Shown piece by piece: positions 34,496 to 43,862 of a stretch of DNA of 64,000 nt. Within the stretch, counting starts at the first letter, position 1. Each line of letters starts with the position of its first letter. Under the pieces are notes generated by a model. The model was given only the letters and a program-made list of their open reading frames with translations. It was not told the DNA's origin and did not search any database. Source of the stretch: DASWVC01 sp036401335 (GTDB lineage Bacteria; Verrucomicrobiota; Verrucomicrobiia; Chthoniobacterales; JAFAMB01); NCBI GenBank assembly GCA_036401335.1, contig DASWVC010000293.1:1-64000 (forward strand). The letters are read 5' to 3'. Position numbers and translations under genes: made by a program.

Positions 34496-35833
34496 ATGAA
34501 CCGAGCACCCTCGACCGACCGCACGAAAGCACCAACTCCCCTGCGGATTTATCTGGAAAATGGGACTCACGACATGCGGAACCTGGGTGACGCTGCCATG
34601 CTGACGGAGGCGTACCGGTGCATACGGGCCGAGTGGCCCGATGCAGACGTTTATGTGAGCACAGGCAACCCAGGCAGGCTTGAGCGTTACTGCCCCGGGG
34701 CCATTCCGGTTAACGTAAAGGGACGCCGTTCCTTGTCAGTCGCCTGGGCGCCCTGGCGTCGGTTGGAAACCCGAGCGCCCGGCCTCTCGTCTGCTCTCCG
34801 CCGTCTTCGTTTGAGGCACCATAGTTTAGTCAACCGAATCTGGATTTACCTGATCTGCCGTTACCTGCGGCAATCCGCGGCGGACGTCGAGGCGTTCATA
34901 AGGTTTCTGCACAGCGTCGACGTTCTGTTTTACTCTGGGGGAGGCTATTTCAACGATGAATTCCGCGTCTTCATGCATGAGTTGGTGAGTGTCGGGGAGA
35001 TCGTTCAGCGCCTCCATCGGCCGGTCGTTGCTTTTGGCCAGGGCATCGGGCCGCTTTCGACTGCCCTGGTTGCACGCCCGGTTGAAGGTCTGCTACGGGG
35101 AATGACGGCGGTCGGTGCCCGCGAAAACACCAGCTTGCAATGGGTTGAGTCTCGCCGCGTTTCGCCTACCTTGTGCAGGCTGACCGGCGACGATGCCCTG
35201 CTCGCCCCGGATCTGCCCTGGCCCCAAGCCATGGGGGACGCATTGGGAGTCAACGTGCGGCTTTCGCATTACAGCGGCGTTGAACTCAGCGGGCTGCGCT
35301 TTCTTAAGGTGGCGGTGGCCCGCTTTCTTGAGGAGATGCAACTGCGGAGGGCTCAACCGGTGCTAATCAAAGACACTGATTATGAGTCGACCCGGCAAGC
35401 TCTTGGCGAACTGCCCCTCGAAGACTGCCCGTTCGAGAATGCAGCAACGTTGCGCGCGATCTCCGCCTGTCGCGTGGTGCTGACGGGAAGTTACCATGCC
35501 GCGGTGTTTGCGTACGCGCTGGGGGTAACGGTGGTCGGCCTTGCCGCAAACCCGTATTACCGACAAAAGCTGGGCGGCGTCGCCGAAAGCTTTGGCACAA
35601 CACCGCTGGTCTTTACTCCAACCGGGACGTCAAGCAACGATCGGGATGCGGCCGAGTTGCAAAGCCTGCTCCATTCTGCCTGGACGTCAGCTCCAGACAA
35701 TCACGAGCCTTTATTGGAAGCACGCCGGGCACAGATCGCTGCGAATCGTAGCTTCAAACGAGAGGCTTTTGACCTCGTTAACGCAAAGGTAGAGGAACGC
35801 CGGCCAACTCCCGACACCGTTGCCGGTCGTTGA
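34496..35833 (+). CDS. Polysaccharide pyruvyltransferase family protein (pair member, left arm)
   Basis: 445 aa from the ATG at 34496; an upstream in-frame start would add only 10 residues. Family marks are NGTHDMRNLGDAAMLTEAYR near the N-terminus, VLFYSGGGYFND near residue 140, VAFGQGIGPL, LTGDDALL and the C-terminal VVLTGSYHAAVFAYALG. These match PS_pyruv_trans proteins (WcaK/CsaB-like) that add ketal pyruvate to glycans. It is a paralogue of the gene at 53944, sharing the LGDxAML motif, GGGY, GDDAL and SYHAAVFALAxG. It is flanked by the decay zone on both sides. Confidence 0.88.
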   Translation: MNRAPSTDRTKAPTPLRIYLENGTHDMRNLGDAAMLTEAYRCIRAEWPDADVYVSTGNPGRLERYCPGAIPVNVKGRRSLSVAWAPWRRLETRAPGLSSALRRLRLRHHSLVNRIWIYLICRYLRQSAADVEAFIRFLHSVDVLFYSGGGYFNDEFRVFMHELVSVGEIVQRLHRPVVAFGQGIGPLSTALVARPVEGLLRGMTAVGARENTSLQWVESRRVSPTLCRLTGDDALLAPDLPWPQAMGDALGVNVRLSHYSGVELSGLRFLKVAVARFLEEMQLRRAQPVLIKDTDYESTRQALGELPLEDCPFENAATLRAISACRVVLTGSYHAAVFAYALGVTVVGLAANPYYRQKLGGVAESFGTTPLVFTPTGTSSNDRDAAELQSLLHSAWTSAPDNHEPLLEARRAQIAANRSFKREAFDLVNAKVEERRPTPDTVAGR

Positions 35834-35949
35834 TGGGCACGATTCGCAGCGTTCCGTGCCGCTGGCAAGGTTAAGTTAAGCTCCCACAAAGCGTTTCTCC
35901 AAGCCGGTGGTCTAGTTCGATGGCGTGGGAACGAACCTTGGTAAGCGGG

Positions 35950-36096
35950 GGGTGGGTAAAGGTTGCAACGGGAAGGGTGCGCCCGCGTCTGCGGGCTGAC
36001 GTTTATCTTTGGGTTGCTGGTTAAAATCGGCGACACGGCCGAACGCGCCATGCCTGCTTTCCGAGCGATGTCGTGACTGGTAGCTCGTCGCGTCAT
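35950..36096 (-). pseudogene. LacI-family regulator, N-terminal HTH remnant
   Basis: From an ATG at 36096 the frame reads MTRRATSHDIARKAGMARSA then VSPILTSNPKINVSPQTRA, the first 38 residues of a LacI-family repressor including its helix-turn-helix. The sequence then turns into unrelated, proline-rich residues with no hinge helix or sugar-binding domain. It lies just downstream of the GH4 gene, so it may be what is left of that operon's regulator. Confidence 0.7.
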
Positions 36097-36198
36097 GGGC
36101 TCCTATCGCAAGCTTAGGTAGGGCAGTCGCCATAGAAGTTGTTCCGGAAGGGGGCAACTTGGCCGGCGTGATTGGTTCTGCGCCACGGCAACTCAGCT

Positions 36199-37530
36199 TT
36201 ACCCATTCTTTGAAGGCGGCCGCAAGGACTCCGGAATGTAGTCACCGTGAGCCGCGAGCAGTTCGTCCACCAACGCCCAGATCTGATCAAGGTCCAGTTC
36301 GGCCGCTGTGTGGGGATCGAGCATGGCGGCTTGATAGACAAGGTCGCGGTTGCCGGTCAGCAGCGCTTCCACCGTCAGCGCCTGCACGTTGATGTTGGTT
36401 TGCATAACGCTGGCCAACTGCAATGGGATCGGTCCAATGCGCACCGGTTGCAATCCGTTGCGGTTAACCAGGCAGGGTACTTCCACACAACAGCCAGCCG
36501 GAAGATTCTCAATCAGCCCATGGTTGGCCACGTTGCTGTAAACCACCCGGGAAGTGTTCGTTTCCATGCTGTGGATGATTAACGACCCGTACTCAACGCT
36601 GCGCTCGATGGCGATTGGATCCTCGGAAGCCTCAAACTGCGTGCGAAGCTGTTCCCACCTCGCGATTTGGGCCTCGCACCGGCGAGGGTACTCGTCCAAG
36701 GGAATGTTGTAGCGCTTGATGAGGTCTTCCCGGCCCCGTTTGATGTACCAGGGGGCGTACTCGGAAAAGTGTTCACTCGATTCAGTGACGAAATAACCCA
36801 GCCGGCGGAACAGGTCGTAGCGGACCCGATTCCACTCAGGCACGCGTCCTTCCTCAATCACGCGTTGGATCTCCGGATAAAGATCCTGCCCGTCGCGCTC
36901 AAAGCGCAGGTAGAACGCCAGGTGATTGATGCCGGCGACCACATAATTGATCTCCTCAAGGGGCACGCCGATGTCCTCGGCCAACTCGCCCGCCGTGTGC
37001 TGGACGCTGTGGCACAGACCGATCGTTCTAACCTTAGAGGCGCGGCTCAAGGCCCAGCAATTCATGGCCATGGGGTTGACGTAATTGAGGTGCACCACGT
37101 CCGGGCACAACCGTTCCATGTCCCGGCACATGTCGAGCAACACCGGCACCGTACGCAACGCGCGCATGATGCCGCCGATGCCCAGGGTGTCGGCGATGGT
37201 CTGGCGCAGGCCGTAGCGCTTCGGCACCTCGAAATCAGTGACCGTGCAAGGTCGGTACCCGCCGACTTGAACCATGTTGATGGCGTAGGTAGCACCCGCA
37301 AAGGCCCGGGTTCGATCTGCCGTGGCCTCCACCCTGGCTGGTGCACCCAGGGTCCGGGCAATGCGTTGGGCCACGGCCTCGGAGGTCTTAAGCCGTTCCG
37401 GATCGATGTCGAACAAGCAAATGGTAGAGTCGGCCAGTTCCGGAAAGGAGAGGATGTCGCCGATCAGGTTCTTGGCAAAGACGGTGCTGCCCGCCCCGAT
37501 GAAAGTGATTTTTCGTGGTGAAGTACTCAT
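36199..37530 (-). CDS. melA: GH4 alpha-galactosidase (MelA-like)
   Basis: 443 aa from the ATG at 37530. Family 4 hydrolases are NAD- and Mn-dependent and use an oxidation-elimination mechanism. Visible marks: the NAD-binding start ITFIGAGSTVFAKNLIGDIL, the active-site Cys-His motif LCHSV (the CHSV form typical of alpha-galactosidases), AGINHLAFYL with the second metal-ligand region, and NYVNPMAMNCW. Length and order are normal. It is a cytoplasmic enzyme acting on alpha-galactosides, possibly melibiose-like or polymer-derived fragments. It lies downstream of the Gfo/Idh/MocA gene on the same strand, and a LacI remnant follows it. Confidence 0.9.
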   Translation of the reverse strand: MSTSPRKITFIGAGSTVFAKNLIGDILSFPELADSTICLFDIDPERLKTSEAVAQRIARTLGAPARVEATADRTRAFAGATYAINMVQVGGYRPCTVTDFEVPKRYGLRQTIADTLGIGGIMRALRTVPVLLDMCRDMERLCPDVVHLNYVNPMAMNCWALSRASKVRTIGLCHSVQHTAGELAEDIGVPLEEINYVVAGINHLAFYLRFERDGQDLYPEIQRVIEEGRVPEWNRVRYDLFRRLGYFVTESSEHFSEYAPWYIKRGREDLIKRYNIPLDEYPRRCEAQIARWEQLRTQFEASEDPIAIERSVEYGSLIIHSMETNTSRVVYSNVANHGLIENLPAGCCVEVPCLVNRNGLQPVRIGPIPLQLASVMQTNINVQALTVEALLTGNRDLVYQAAMLDPHTAAELDLDQIWALVDELLAAHGDYIPESLRPPSKNG

Positions 37531-37948
37531 GGGAAAGGTGGTTCCGGATGAGGGGCTTTGACGCGGCGAATCCCCGCCGGCAAGGTGATTGACCGGAAAA
37601 TTCTTCACTCTCCGGTAAGCGCCGGGGCGATGAACGGCCGGCCGCAGGCCGCTTGGCTGGCGAGCAGATTATCGTGGCGTCGGCCGAAGCACGTGCCGGG
37701 GTTGTGGTGGCAGACACGGTGGGGATGGTCGGGGCCATTGGGGGGTACGGAAGGGGGGCCCGATCCGCACGAACCTCGCCACGCATTGGTTTTGACCCAA
37801 CCGCAACGAGCATCACGCCTGCCGGTAACCCGTGTCAGCTTACCGGTACAACCCGCGCTGATCGGTTGTCAAACGCGTTTCCAGAACCTTCAAAAACCAG
37901 CTCTCAGGGCTTTTTTCCCGGTGGTCAGGTACTCTCCTGACCCCGGGA
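37531..37948. other. Gene-free spacer upstream of the GH4 gene
   Basis: 418 bp between the end of the Gfo/Idh/MocA gene and the start of the GH4 gene. Frames that cross it have no family-like features and biased composition. The only structure noticed is the palindrome at 37871. Confidence 0.5.
37871..37880. promoter_or_regulatory. LacI-type operator-like palindrome
   Basis: AAACGCGTTT is a perfect 10-bp palindrome with the central CpG typical of LacI/GalR-family operators. It lies 341 bp upstream of the GH4 gene start. A LacI-family remnant lies on the far side of that gene. Short palindromes occur by chance, so this is a weak call. Confidence 0.3.
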
Positions 37949-39019
37949 CTAACCCCAGCTTTGGGCGGTGCTCTCGACCGGGTTGCCACTCTGGACGGCT
38001 TCATCGATCAGGAGGCTCAGGTAGTGGTCTTGCGCGGCTTCTGCCACGCTGTAAAACGCCTGCCCGGTTTCCACGTAGCGGCCCATCGACTCCAGGCACG
38101 TGGCAATCGCGATTTCATCGTCGGACAAGCGGCCCGGGACGAACGGGTTGCGGTACCACCACGCCCCCCCGGCCGTGTAGCCGGCGTGGTAGTAACCCTC
38201 CAGATTGCCCGCCTGCCCGGTATCCTGGCGCTCAAAGCCAACCCGCAGGGGCGTGCGGAAGTCGCTCAGGTACCGGGCCTCCAGGTTATTGATTTCGCCC
38301 CGCTCACCCCGCACCAGCAGGCGCCCTGACCGGATCCAGGAGAAGTACTGGTCGGCGGTGAAATCGAAGATCGCTAGCTTCTCGCCAAATTGAAAGGTCG
38401 CGATGACCTGCCGCGACTCGATCCGCCTGTCTTCGGCCGGCGGCCCCGAGCGCGTCGGACCCGCCGTGACTGGGGAGGTGAAGGCAAAAGCCCGGACCAC
38501 GGCGTTTTCGCAGCCGAGGTCCAGGAACTTTCGGATCAACGACACGCCGTGGTACCCGTGCGCCACGGAAACCTGCACCTGGGAGATGGCGCCCAGGGTG
38601 CCCGCCCGCACAAAGGCCAGGCGGGCCGCATGCAAGGGTTGAAAGGCGTATTGCTCGGCCACTTGCACCCGGGCGGCGGCGGGCAAACGCTGCCACAGCG
38701 CATTGAGCCCGGCCAGATCCGCGGCAGGCGGGGTCTCGGCCAGCACCGGCACGTTCTGGGCCGCCAGTTCAACCAGCAGCGGCCCTGAAACAGCCCACGG
38801 CACCGAGGTCACCAAAAAATCCGGCCGTTCCTTGAGCAAGGCTTCGGGATCGTCAAAGACCGGCAGGTTCCAGTCCGCCTGAATCCGGGCACGGGTGGCG
38901 ATGGTCTTGGCCACACACCCGGCGATCCGGAAGCGTTCGGGCAGGGCACGAGCGACGCGAACGTAAAACTCCGCCCGCCAGCCTCCGCCGATCAGTCCAA
39001 ACGTAACCGGTTTGCTCAT
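37949..39019 (-). CDS. Gfo/Idh/MocA-family oxidoreductase
   Basis: 356 aa from the ATG at 39019, preceded by a good AAGGAGAC ribosome-binding site; an in-frame extension to 39208 lacks support. The N-terminal Rossmann domain has VTFGLIGGGWRAEFYVRVA and a mid-domain VPVLAETPPAADL in place of the usual EKP motif: the Lys of E-K-P is Thr here. The C-terminal beta-sheet domain (VAHGYHGVSLIRKFLDLGC) is family-like. Enzymes of this family oxidise or reduce sugars and inositols with NAD(P). The missing Lys may mean altered chemistry. It probably acts with the downstream GH4 enzyme on galactoside-derived sugars. Confidence 0.83.
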   Translation of the reverse strand: MSKPVTFGLIGGGWRAEFYVRVARALPERFRIAGCVAKTIATRARIQADWNLPVFDDPEALLKERPDFLVTSVPWAVSGPLLVELAAQNVPVLAETPPAADLAGLNALWQRLPAAARVQVAEQYAFQPLHAARLAFVRAGTLGAISQVQVSVAHGYHGVSLIRKFLDLGCENAVVRAFAFTSPVTAGPTRSGPPAEDRRIESRQVIATFQFGEKLAIFDFTADQYFSWIRSGRLLVRGERGEINNLEARYLSDFRTPLRVGFERQDTGQAGNLEGYYHAGYTAGGAWWYRNPFVPGRLSDDEIAIATCLESMGRYVETGQAFYSVAEAAQDHYLSLLIDEAVQSGNPVESTAQSWG

Positions 39020-39146
39020 GCTGTCTCCTTCGGTCCAGCCTGCCGGAGTGGCCGACAAAAATGCTTCGAACCTCGCCAAAAAGATGCGTTGATCGCTGCC
39101 GCACCAGTTGGCAACAAACAAGTTGGCGTTTGACGGTCGGCCACCC

Positions 39147-40097
39147 CTACCAAGACGGCTGCCCGGTCCGGCCGCGCATGAGGCTTGCCAGCTGTTCCGC
39201 CTTTTCAAACCCGAAAAAACGCAGCATCAAGCGGTACTTCCAGGGGGATCTCGGACCTTCAAGGCGGACCAAGCCCTCCTTCTTCCGCTCTAGATAATAC
39301 TGCTTCGCCATGCGCAAGTCGATGCCGGCAAGATCGCGCGCCATCTGAAAGCAGAGCTTGCCTGCGAGCCTGCGGTGGTGGTCGGTCAACTTGCCTTCTG
39401 CTTCAAGCCACGCCACCAACTCGCGAACCAGTTCGGTGATGCCCAGAAGCATCGAGGTTTTGTCTTGATTACTCACCGTCGCTTGCGACCACATGCGCCA
39501 AATCGCCGCGGGCTCCCCAGCGATTCCGTAGCGCAGCCCAGCTTTGAAGGCTCTGACGTGCAGCTCTGAGTCCTGCAAACGTCGCCGTTCCTCACTCCAA
39601 CCCCCAATCCGGGCAAGCGCGTCTCGACGCCACAAACAGGCACCCGTCTGGGGCATTTGCCAGTCCAGGTAAACCGCCCGCAGGTCGGCGTTGCGGGAGA
39701 GCGGCATGGTTTCGCGACGCACGTAAACTCCGTTCTCCCAGTATTCCTTGATCGTTGCACTGCACAGCACGTCAAAGCAGGCCAGGTTCCCGCAGTCGTT
39801 TACCTGGCTTGCGATCTTGTTGGGGGCCAGGTAATCGTCAGCGTCAAGGTACTGAATCCAGCTTCCCGTGGCCAGCCGTAGAACCTCGTTGCGGGCCGCG
39901 TTCCCGCCCGATTTTGCAAGGCGGACAAGCCGGACGGCTTCCTGAAACCGAGCACAAATGGCCGGCGTGCAGTCGGTGGAACCATCGTCGACCACGATCA
40001 CCTCCTTGTCGGGCCAAGTTTGGTCTAACGCCGATTGAATCGCGGTTGCGATCCATTGTTCACAGTTGTAGACGGGGATCCCGATGGTGACTCTCAA
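39147..40097 (-). CDS. Family 2 glycosyltransferase (pair member A, left arm)
   Basis: 316 aa. Complete GT2 motifs: MRVTIGIPVYNCEQWI, EVIVVDDGSTDCTP, GGNAARNEVL, and IQYLDADDYLAP with the DxD metal motif. The acceptor-side region reads QMPQTGACLWRRDALARIGG. It adds a hexose-type sugar in the cytoplasm; donor unknown. The whole protein, including the C-terminal EGPRSPWKYRLMLRFFGF, is paralogous to the gene at 55310. It lies on the minus strand upstream of the Gfo/Idh/MocA gene with a 127-bp gap. Confidence 0.9.
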   Translation of the reverse strand: MRVTIGIPVYNCEQWIATAIQSALDQTWPDKEVIVVDDGSTDCTPAICARFQEAVRLVRLAKSGGNAARNEVLRLATGSWIQYLDADDYLAPNKIASQVNDCGNLACFDVLCSATIKEYWENGVYVRRETMPLSRNADLRAVYLDWQMPQTGACLWRRDALARIGGWSEERRRLQDSELHVRAFKAGLRYGIAGEPAAIWRMWSQATVSNQDKTSMLLGITELVRELVAWLEAEGKLTDHHRRLAGKLCFQMARDLAGIDLRMAKQYYLERKKEGLVRLEGPRSPWKYRLMLRFFGFEKAEQLASLMRGRTGQPSW

Positions 40098-40310
40098 AGG
40101 CTCCTTACCTCCTCACGGTCGGGGTGAAACGGTGTTGTCCGGGCTTAAAACCAAATGAAGTTAGGCAGGGTTGTCCTGCGGGCGCAAGTCCCGGCCGACA
40201 CCTTTCACGAATTATGCTGGCAGCGCGACCTTGAAGCACCGAACGTCGGGGAGGGCCGGAACGAGCGGTCGACGATCTCGCGCCCCTGACACACGCAATG
40301 GATTGTTCGT

Positions 40311-41105
40311 ATGAAACCGGCCAACCACAAGAATGGCAGCATCAAAATCAACCCCTTTCTATCCAGGTACGCGACCGAACTAAGGGCCTGGATAGGGAAC
40401 ACGCCGGTGCTGGGACCGGCAGCGCATGCGTTTGCCAAAACGGCTTTTGGCAGGTGGCTGCGCCGGGGTCTCAGCTACCTGACGTTTCGCCGATCGTCTT
40501 CCTTCTGGGAGCGACGCTACGGGAAGGGCGGTAGCTCGGGAAGTGGTTCCTACGGTCGACTCGCAGCCTTCAAAGCGGAAATTCTCAATGATCTGGTCGC
40601 ACGGCGGGCCATCCAATCGGTAGTCGAATTTGGCTGCGGGGACGGAGCCCAACTTGCCCGGGCGCAGTACCCGCGCTACGTCGGAATTGACGTCGCGCAG
40701 GGTGCGGTCGCGCTCTGCCGGGAACGCTTTGCCCATGACCCGACAAAGCAATTTTACCTCGCGAGCGAGCTGCCCGCCGATCTCGGATGCTTCGATCTCG
40801 CGCTCTCGCTGGATGTCATCTATCACTTGGTTGAGGACGCCGTGTTTGATGCTTACATGCGTTCACTTTTCGCGCATGCCCAGAAGGCGGTGGTCATCTA
40901 TTCAAGCAACAAGACGGAGCCGAGCGGGGTGCCGCACGTCCGGCACCGCCGATTTACAGACTGGGTCCAGCTGCACGCGCCGGAGTGGCGCAAGGTCGGG
41001 TACGTGGCCAACCGGTACCCGTTTGAGCCCGCGCGATCATGGGAGACCTCCTTTGCAGATTTCTACATCTTCGAACGGGAAAGCGCGACAGTTAACCACG
41101 ATTGA
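40311..41105 (+). CDS. Class I SAM-dependent methyltransferase
   Basis: 264 aa. The SAM motif I is VVEFGCGDGAQLA, followed by YVGIDVAQGAVALC at the end of beta-2, and DLALSLDVIYHLVEDAVF as the motif II region. The substrate is not readable, but a location between glycosyltransferase and sugar-processing genes suggests methylation of a sugar or glycan precursor. The gene is divergent from the glycosyltransferase at 40097, with a 213-bp spacer. Confidence 0.8.
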   Translation: MKPANHKNGSIKINPFLSRYATELRAWIGNTPVLGPAAHAFAKTAFGRWLRRGLSYLTFRRSSSFWERRYGKGGSSGSGSYGRLAAFKAEILNDLVARRAIQSVVEFGCGDGAQLARAQYPRYVGIDVAQGAVALCRERFAHDPTKQFYLASELPADLGCFDLALSLDVIYHLVEDAVFDAYMRSLFAHAQKAVVIYSSNKTEPSGVPHVRHRRFTDWVQLHAPEWRKVGYVANRYPFEPARSWETSFADFYIFERESATVNHD

Positions 41106-41434
41106 GCCGAGGCAGCCTTGGGCGGTACGGTTAGGGCACCCCCAGTGGATGACCACTTTTCAGGCGTTGGCTTCTGCAATGGAGCAAAAGAACGCGACCG
41201 CAGTTGCCACTTGCTGCGATTTTGTCCTGAGAGAGGCATGCAGGAGAACGCCACGGGAGCCAGGCAAGGCCCGGCGGCGTCAGGAGCAGCGCTATTGGCG
41301 GAATGGGCAACGCCGGCCGTTATTAGCGAATCCGCGCGTAGAAATGTGGGCGCGAGGGTAGCCATGGCCGCTTCGAAGGCGAGCACGAGCGTTGATTTGT
41401 CGGGGCGAGGAAGAATGGCTCGAGGGAACTCAGG
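41106..41434. other. Gene-free spacer before the amidase cluster
   Basis: 329 bp between the methyltransferase stop and the amidase start. Frames crossing it on both strands are long but show no conserved motifs and compositional bias of antisense frames. I see no clear promoter or hairpin. Confidence 0.5.
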
Positions 41435-42862
41435 ATGGAGATTGAATTTCAGGGACTCACTGCGGCGGAACTCGGTTGCGCTTTTTTCGAGGGACGAACC
41501 GATCCTGTGGTGGCCCTCGACTTTTACCTGGAGCAGGCGAAAGCGTCCGGTAGTGTTTTCATCAGCCTCTGTGAAGGCCGGGCGCGCGTCGAAGCGGAGG
41601 CGTCGCGAGCGCGTTGGCGTGAGGGGTTGCCGCTGAGCGCCCTCGATGGAGTACCGATTGCGTGGAAGGATCTGTTCGACGTTCGAGGGACGGTCACCAC
41701 AGCCGGCTCGGCCGTGCTCAAGCACCGCCCGATGCCGGTGGCAGACGCCGTGGTGGTGTCCCGTGCCACCCAGGCCGGCATGGTGTCCCTGGGAAAAACC
41801 AACCTGACGGAATTCGCCTATTCAGGCCTGGGCTTGAATCCCCATTTCGGAACCCCTGCAAATCCGCATGCAACCGGGGAAGCCAGGGTGCCAGGTGGAT
41901 CTTCATCGGGCTCAGCGGTGGCGGTGGCCAGGGGTGCTGTGCCGCTGGCGGCGGGAACCGACACGGCCGGCTCCATCCGGGTGCCGGCCGCCTTCAATGG
42001 CCTCGTCGGGTATAAAAGCTCAACCCGTCGTTACCCCTTGAAAGGCGTGTTCCCGCTGGCTCCTACGCTCGACTCCGTGGGGCCGCTGACACGAAGCGTT
42101 CGCGATTGCTATTTATTGGACGCGATCTTTCGTGGCTGTCCCGAGCCGGAACCGCTCAGGCCGATGCCGTTGCGTGCGCAGCGTTTCATCATTGAACAGT
42201 CCGTCCTGGAAGATGCACGGATTGAACGGGCTGTGCGGCAAAACCTTGAACAAGCTGCGGCTTTTTTGGCTGCGGCCGGTGCTTGCATCGAGTCCCGTCC
42301 CGTTCTTGCCATTCAAGGTACCATGGCGTTGATCGAACGGCATGGCTGGCTGGGGGCGCCGGAGGCTCTGGCGACCCATGAGAGCCTGCTCGCGAGCGAC
42401 GAGGCCGACCGGTTGGATGACCGGGTGAAAACGCGCTTGCTGAGCGCCCGCAACATGCCGGCCACCGACCTCGTCCATCTGCACTGGGGTCGTGAGAAAT
42501 TGATTACACAGCTCGAGGAAGAACTCGACGGCGCCGTGTTGATCCTTCCCACGGTGGGGCACGTCGCGCCCCTGTTGCGGCCACTGGAGGAGGACCGGGA
42601 CCGGTTTGCGGCGGTTAACCTCGCCACCCTGCGTCTGACGATGCCCGGCAGTTTCCTGGACACGCCGGGCGTTGCCCTGCCGACCGGCGTGGATGCAGGT
42701 GGCCTCCCGACAAGCATGCTGTTGTCTCTACCTCAGGGAGAGGATGACCGGCTGCTCCGCCTGGCCGCGTCGGTTGAATTAACTTTGGCCAAGTCCGCCA
42801 GCGGCAAACCTGGGCAGACGAACCTGCAATCATCGCCTTACGTTGTGAGACATTCTTTATGA
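41435..42862 (+). CDS. Amidase-signature hydrolase
   Basis: 475 aa. The amidase signature is intact: catalytic Lys78 ([12 protein letters not shown]), cis-Ser156 in the [10 protein letters not shown] block and nucleophile Ser180 in [11 protein letters not shown], with the 24-residue spacing usual for the family. It hydrolyses an amide bond; family members include GatA and half-amidases. It lacks GatB/GatC neighbours, so tRNA amidation is unlikely. Its stop overlaps the start of the deacetylase-family gene (ATGA), suggesting a shared pathway. The product could be the half-amidase following ring opening of a cyclic imide by the next gene; that is inference. Confidence 0.88.
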   Translation: MEIEFQGLTAAELGCAFFEGRTDPVVALDFYLEQAKASGSVFISLCEGRARVEAEASRARWREGLPLSALDGVPIAWKDLFDVRGTVTTAGSAVLKHRPMPVADAVVVSRATQAGMVSLGKTNLTEFAYSGLGLNPHFGTPANPHATGEARVPGGSSSGSAVAVARGAVPLAAGTDTAGSIRVPAAFNGLVGYKSSTRRYPLKGVFPLAPTLDSVGPLTRSVRDCYLLDAIFRGCPEPEPLRPMPLRAQRFIIEQSVLEDARIERAVRQNLEQAAAFLAAAGACIESRPVLAIQGTMALIERHGWLGAPEALATHESLLASDEADRLDDRVKTRLLSARNMPATDLVHLHWGREKLITQLEEELDGAVLILPTVGHVAPLLRPLEEDRDRFAAVNLATLRLTMPGSFLDTPGVALPTGVDAGGLPTSMLLSLPQGEDDRLLRLAASVELTLAKSASGKPGQTNLQSSPYVVRHSL

Positions 42863-43737
42863 GCAAAGAAATATTGTGTGCATTTGGCGTCGACGTCGAC
42901 GCTGTGGCCGGATGGCTTGGGTCTTATGCCGGCGAGGATTCACCTGACGACATCTCGCGCGGTTTGTTCGCGGGGGAAGTGGGTTCCCCCCGGCTGCTTA
43001 AGCTGTTTGAGAAATTCGGCCTGCGCACCACCTGGTTTATCCCGGGCCACTCCGCCGAAACGTTCCCGGAGCAGATGAAGGCAGTGGCGGAAGCGGGCCA
43101 TGAGATCGGTGTTCATGGGTACAGCCATGAGAACCCGATTGCGATGACCCCGGAACAGGAGGAGGCGATCCTGGACAAATGCATTGATCTGCTGACCGGG
43201 CTGTCGGGCAGCCGCCCGACCGGCTACGTGGCACCGTGGTGGGAATTCAGTCCGGTGACCAATGAGCTCTTACTGAAAAAGGGGATCAAGTACGACCACA
43301 GCCTGATGCACAAAGATTTTCACCCCTACTATGTGCGCGTCGGGGATACCTGGACGAAGATTGACTACAGCAAGCATCCGGATGCCTGGATGAAGCCGCT
43401 TGTCCGCGGGCATGAAACCGACCTCATCGAGATCCCGGCGAGCTGGTACCTGGATGATCTGCCGCCGATGATGTTCATCAAAAAAGCGCCTAACAGCCAT
43501 GGGTTCGTGAATCCGCGGCACCTGGAAGAGATGTGGCGTGACCAGTTCGACTGGGTTTATCGGGAACACGATTACGCGGTGTTTGGAATCACGATTCACC
43601 CCGACGTGTCGGGGCGTCCTCAGGTCCTGTTGATGCTGGAACGTTTGATCGAACACATCCAACGTCATCCCGGAACGCGCTTCCTGACGTTTAACGACAT
43701 TGCAGATGATTTCAGCCGGCGGTTTCCCCGGAGTTAA
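42859..43737 (+). CDS. Polysaccharide deacetylase-fold hydrolase, PuuE/imidase-like
   Basis: 292 aa. The NodB-like fold is visible as [17 protein letters not shown] (metal-binding Asp), [20 protein letters not shown] and [14 protein letters not shown] (metal-binding His pair), ending in [13 protein letters not shown]. There is no signal peptide, so it is cytoplasmic, which argues against cell-wall deacetylation. The length and the run [18 protein letters not shown] resemble cytoplasmic relatives that open cyclic amides (PuuE-type allantoinase, bacterial cyclic imidase). It overlaps the amidase by 4 bp. Function is inferred, not certain; a sugar deacetylase is the main alternative. Confidence 0.85.
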   Translation: MSKEILCAFGVDVDAVAGWLGSYAGEDSPDDISRGLFAGEVGSPRLLKLFEKFGLRTTWFIPGHSAETFPEQMKAVAEAGHEIGVHGYSHENPIAMTPEQEEAILDKCIDLLTGLSGSRPTGYVAPWWEFSPVTNELLLKKGIKYDHSLMHKDFHPYYVRVGDTWTKIDYSKHPDAWMKPLVRGHETDLIEIPASWYLDDLPPMMFIKKAPNSHGFVNPRHLEEMWRDQFDWVYREHDYAVFGITIHPDVSGRPQVLLMLERLIEHIQRHPGTRFLTFNDIADDFSRRFPRS

Positions 43738-43862
43738 ATTCCTCCTGCGAACAAAAAAAACAAAGCACTCCGTGCGGGCCAAACCGAAAGGCGTGAGGCC
43801 GTCCACCCACAAGGTGCCTCCTGACCTGCCTGGCCCTGCTACACGAATTACCCTGATCATGT

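Noticed and set aside
35981..35996. Perfect hairpin GCCCGC-GTCT-GCGGGC
   Set aside because: It lies in the former coding part of the LacI remnant and is explained by GC-rich codons.
37653..37940. 95-codon plus-strand frame in the spacer before the GH4 gene
   Set aside because: No ribosome-binding site, no motif, and composition typical of a chance frame.
41063..41725. Minus-strand frame across the spacer before the amidase
   Set aside because: It overlaps both neighbouring genes in antisense and has no conserved motif or ribosome-binding site.
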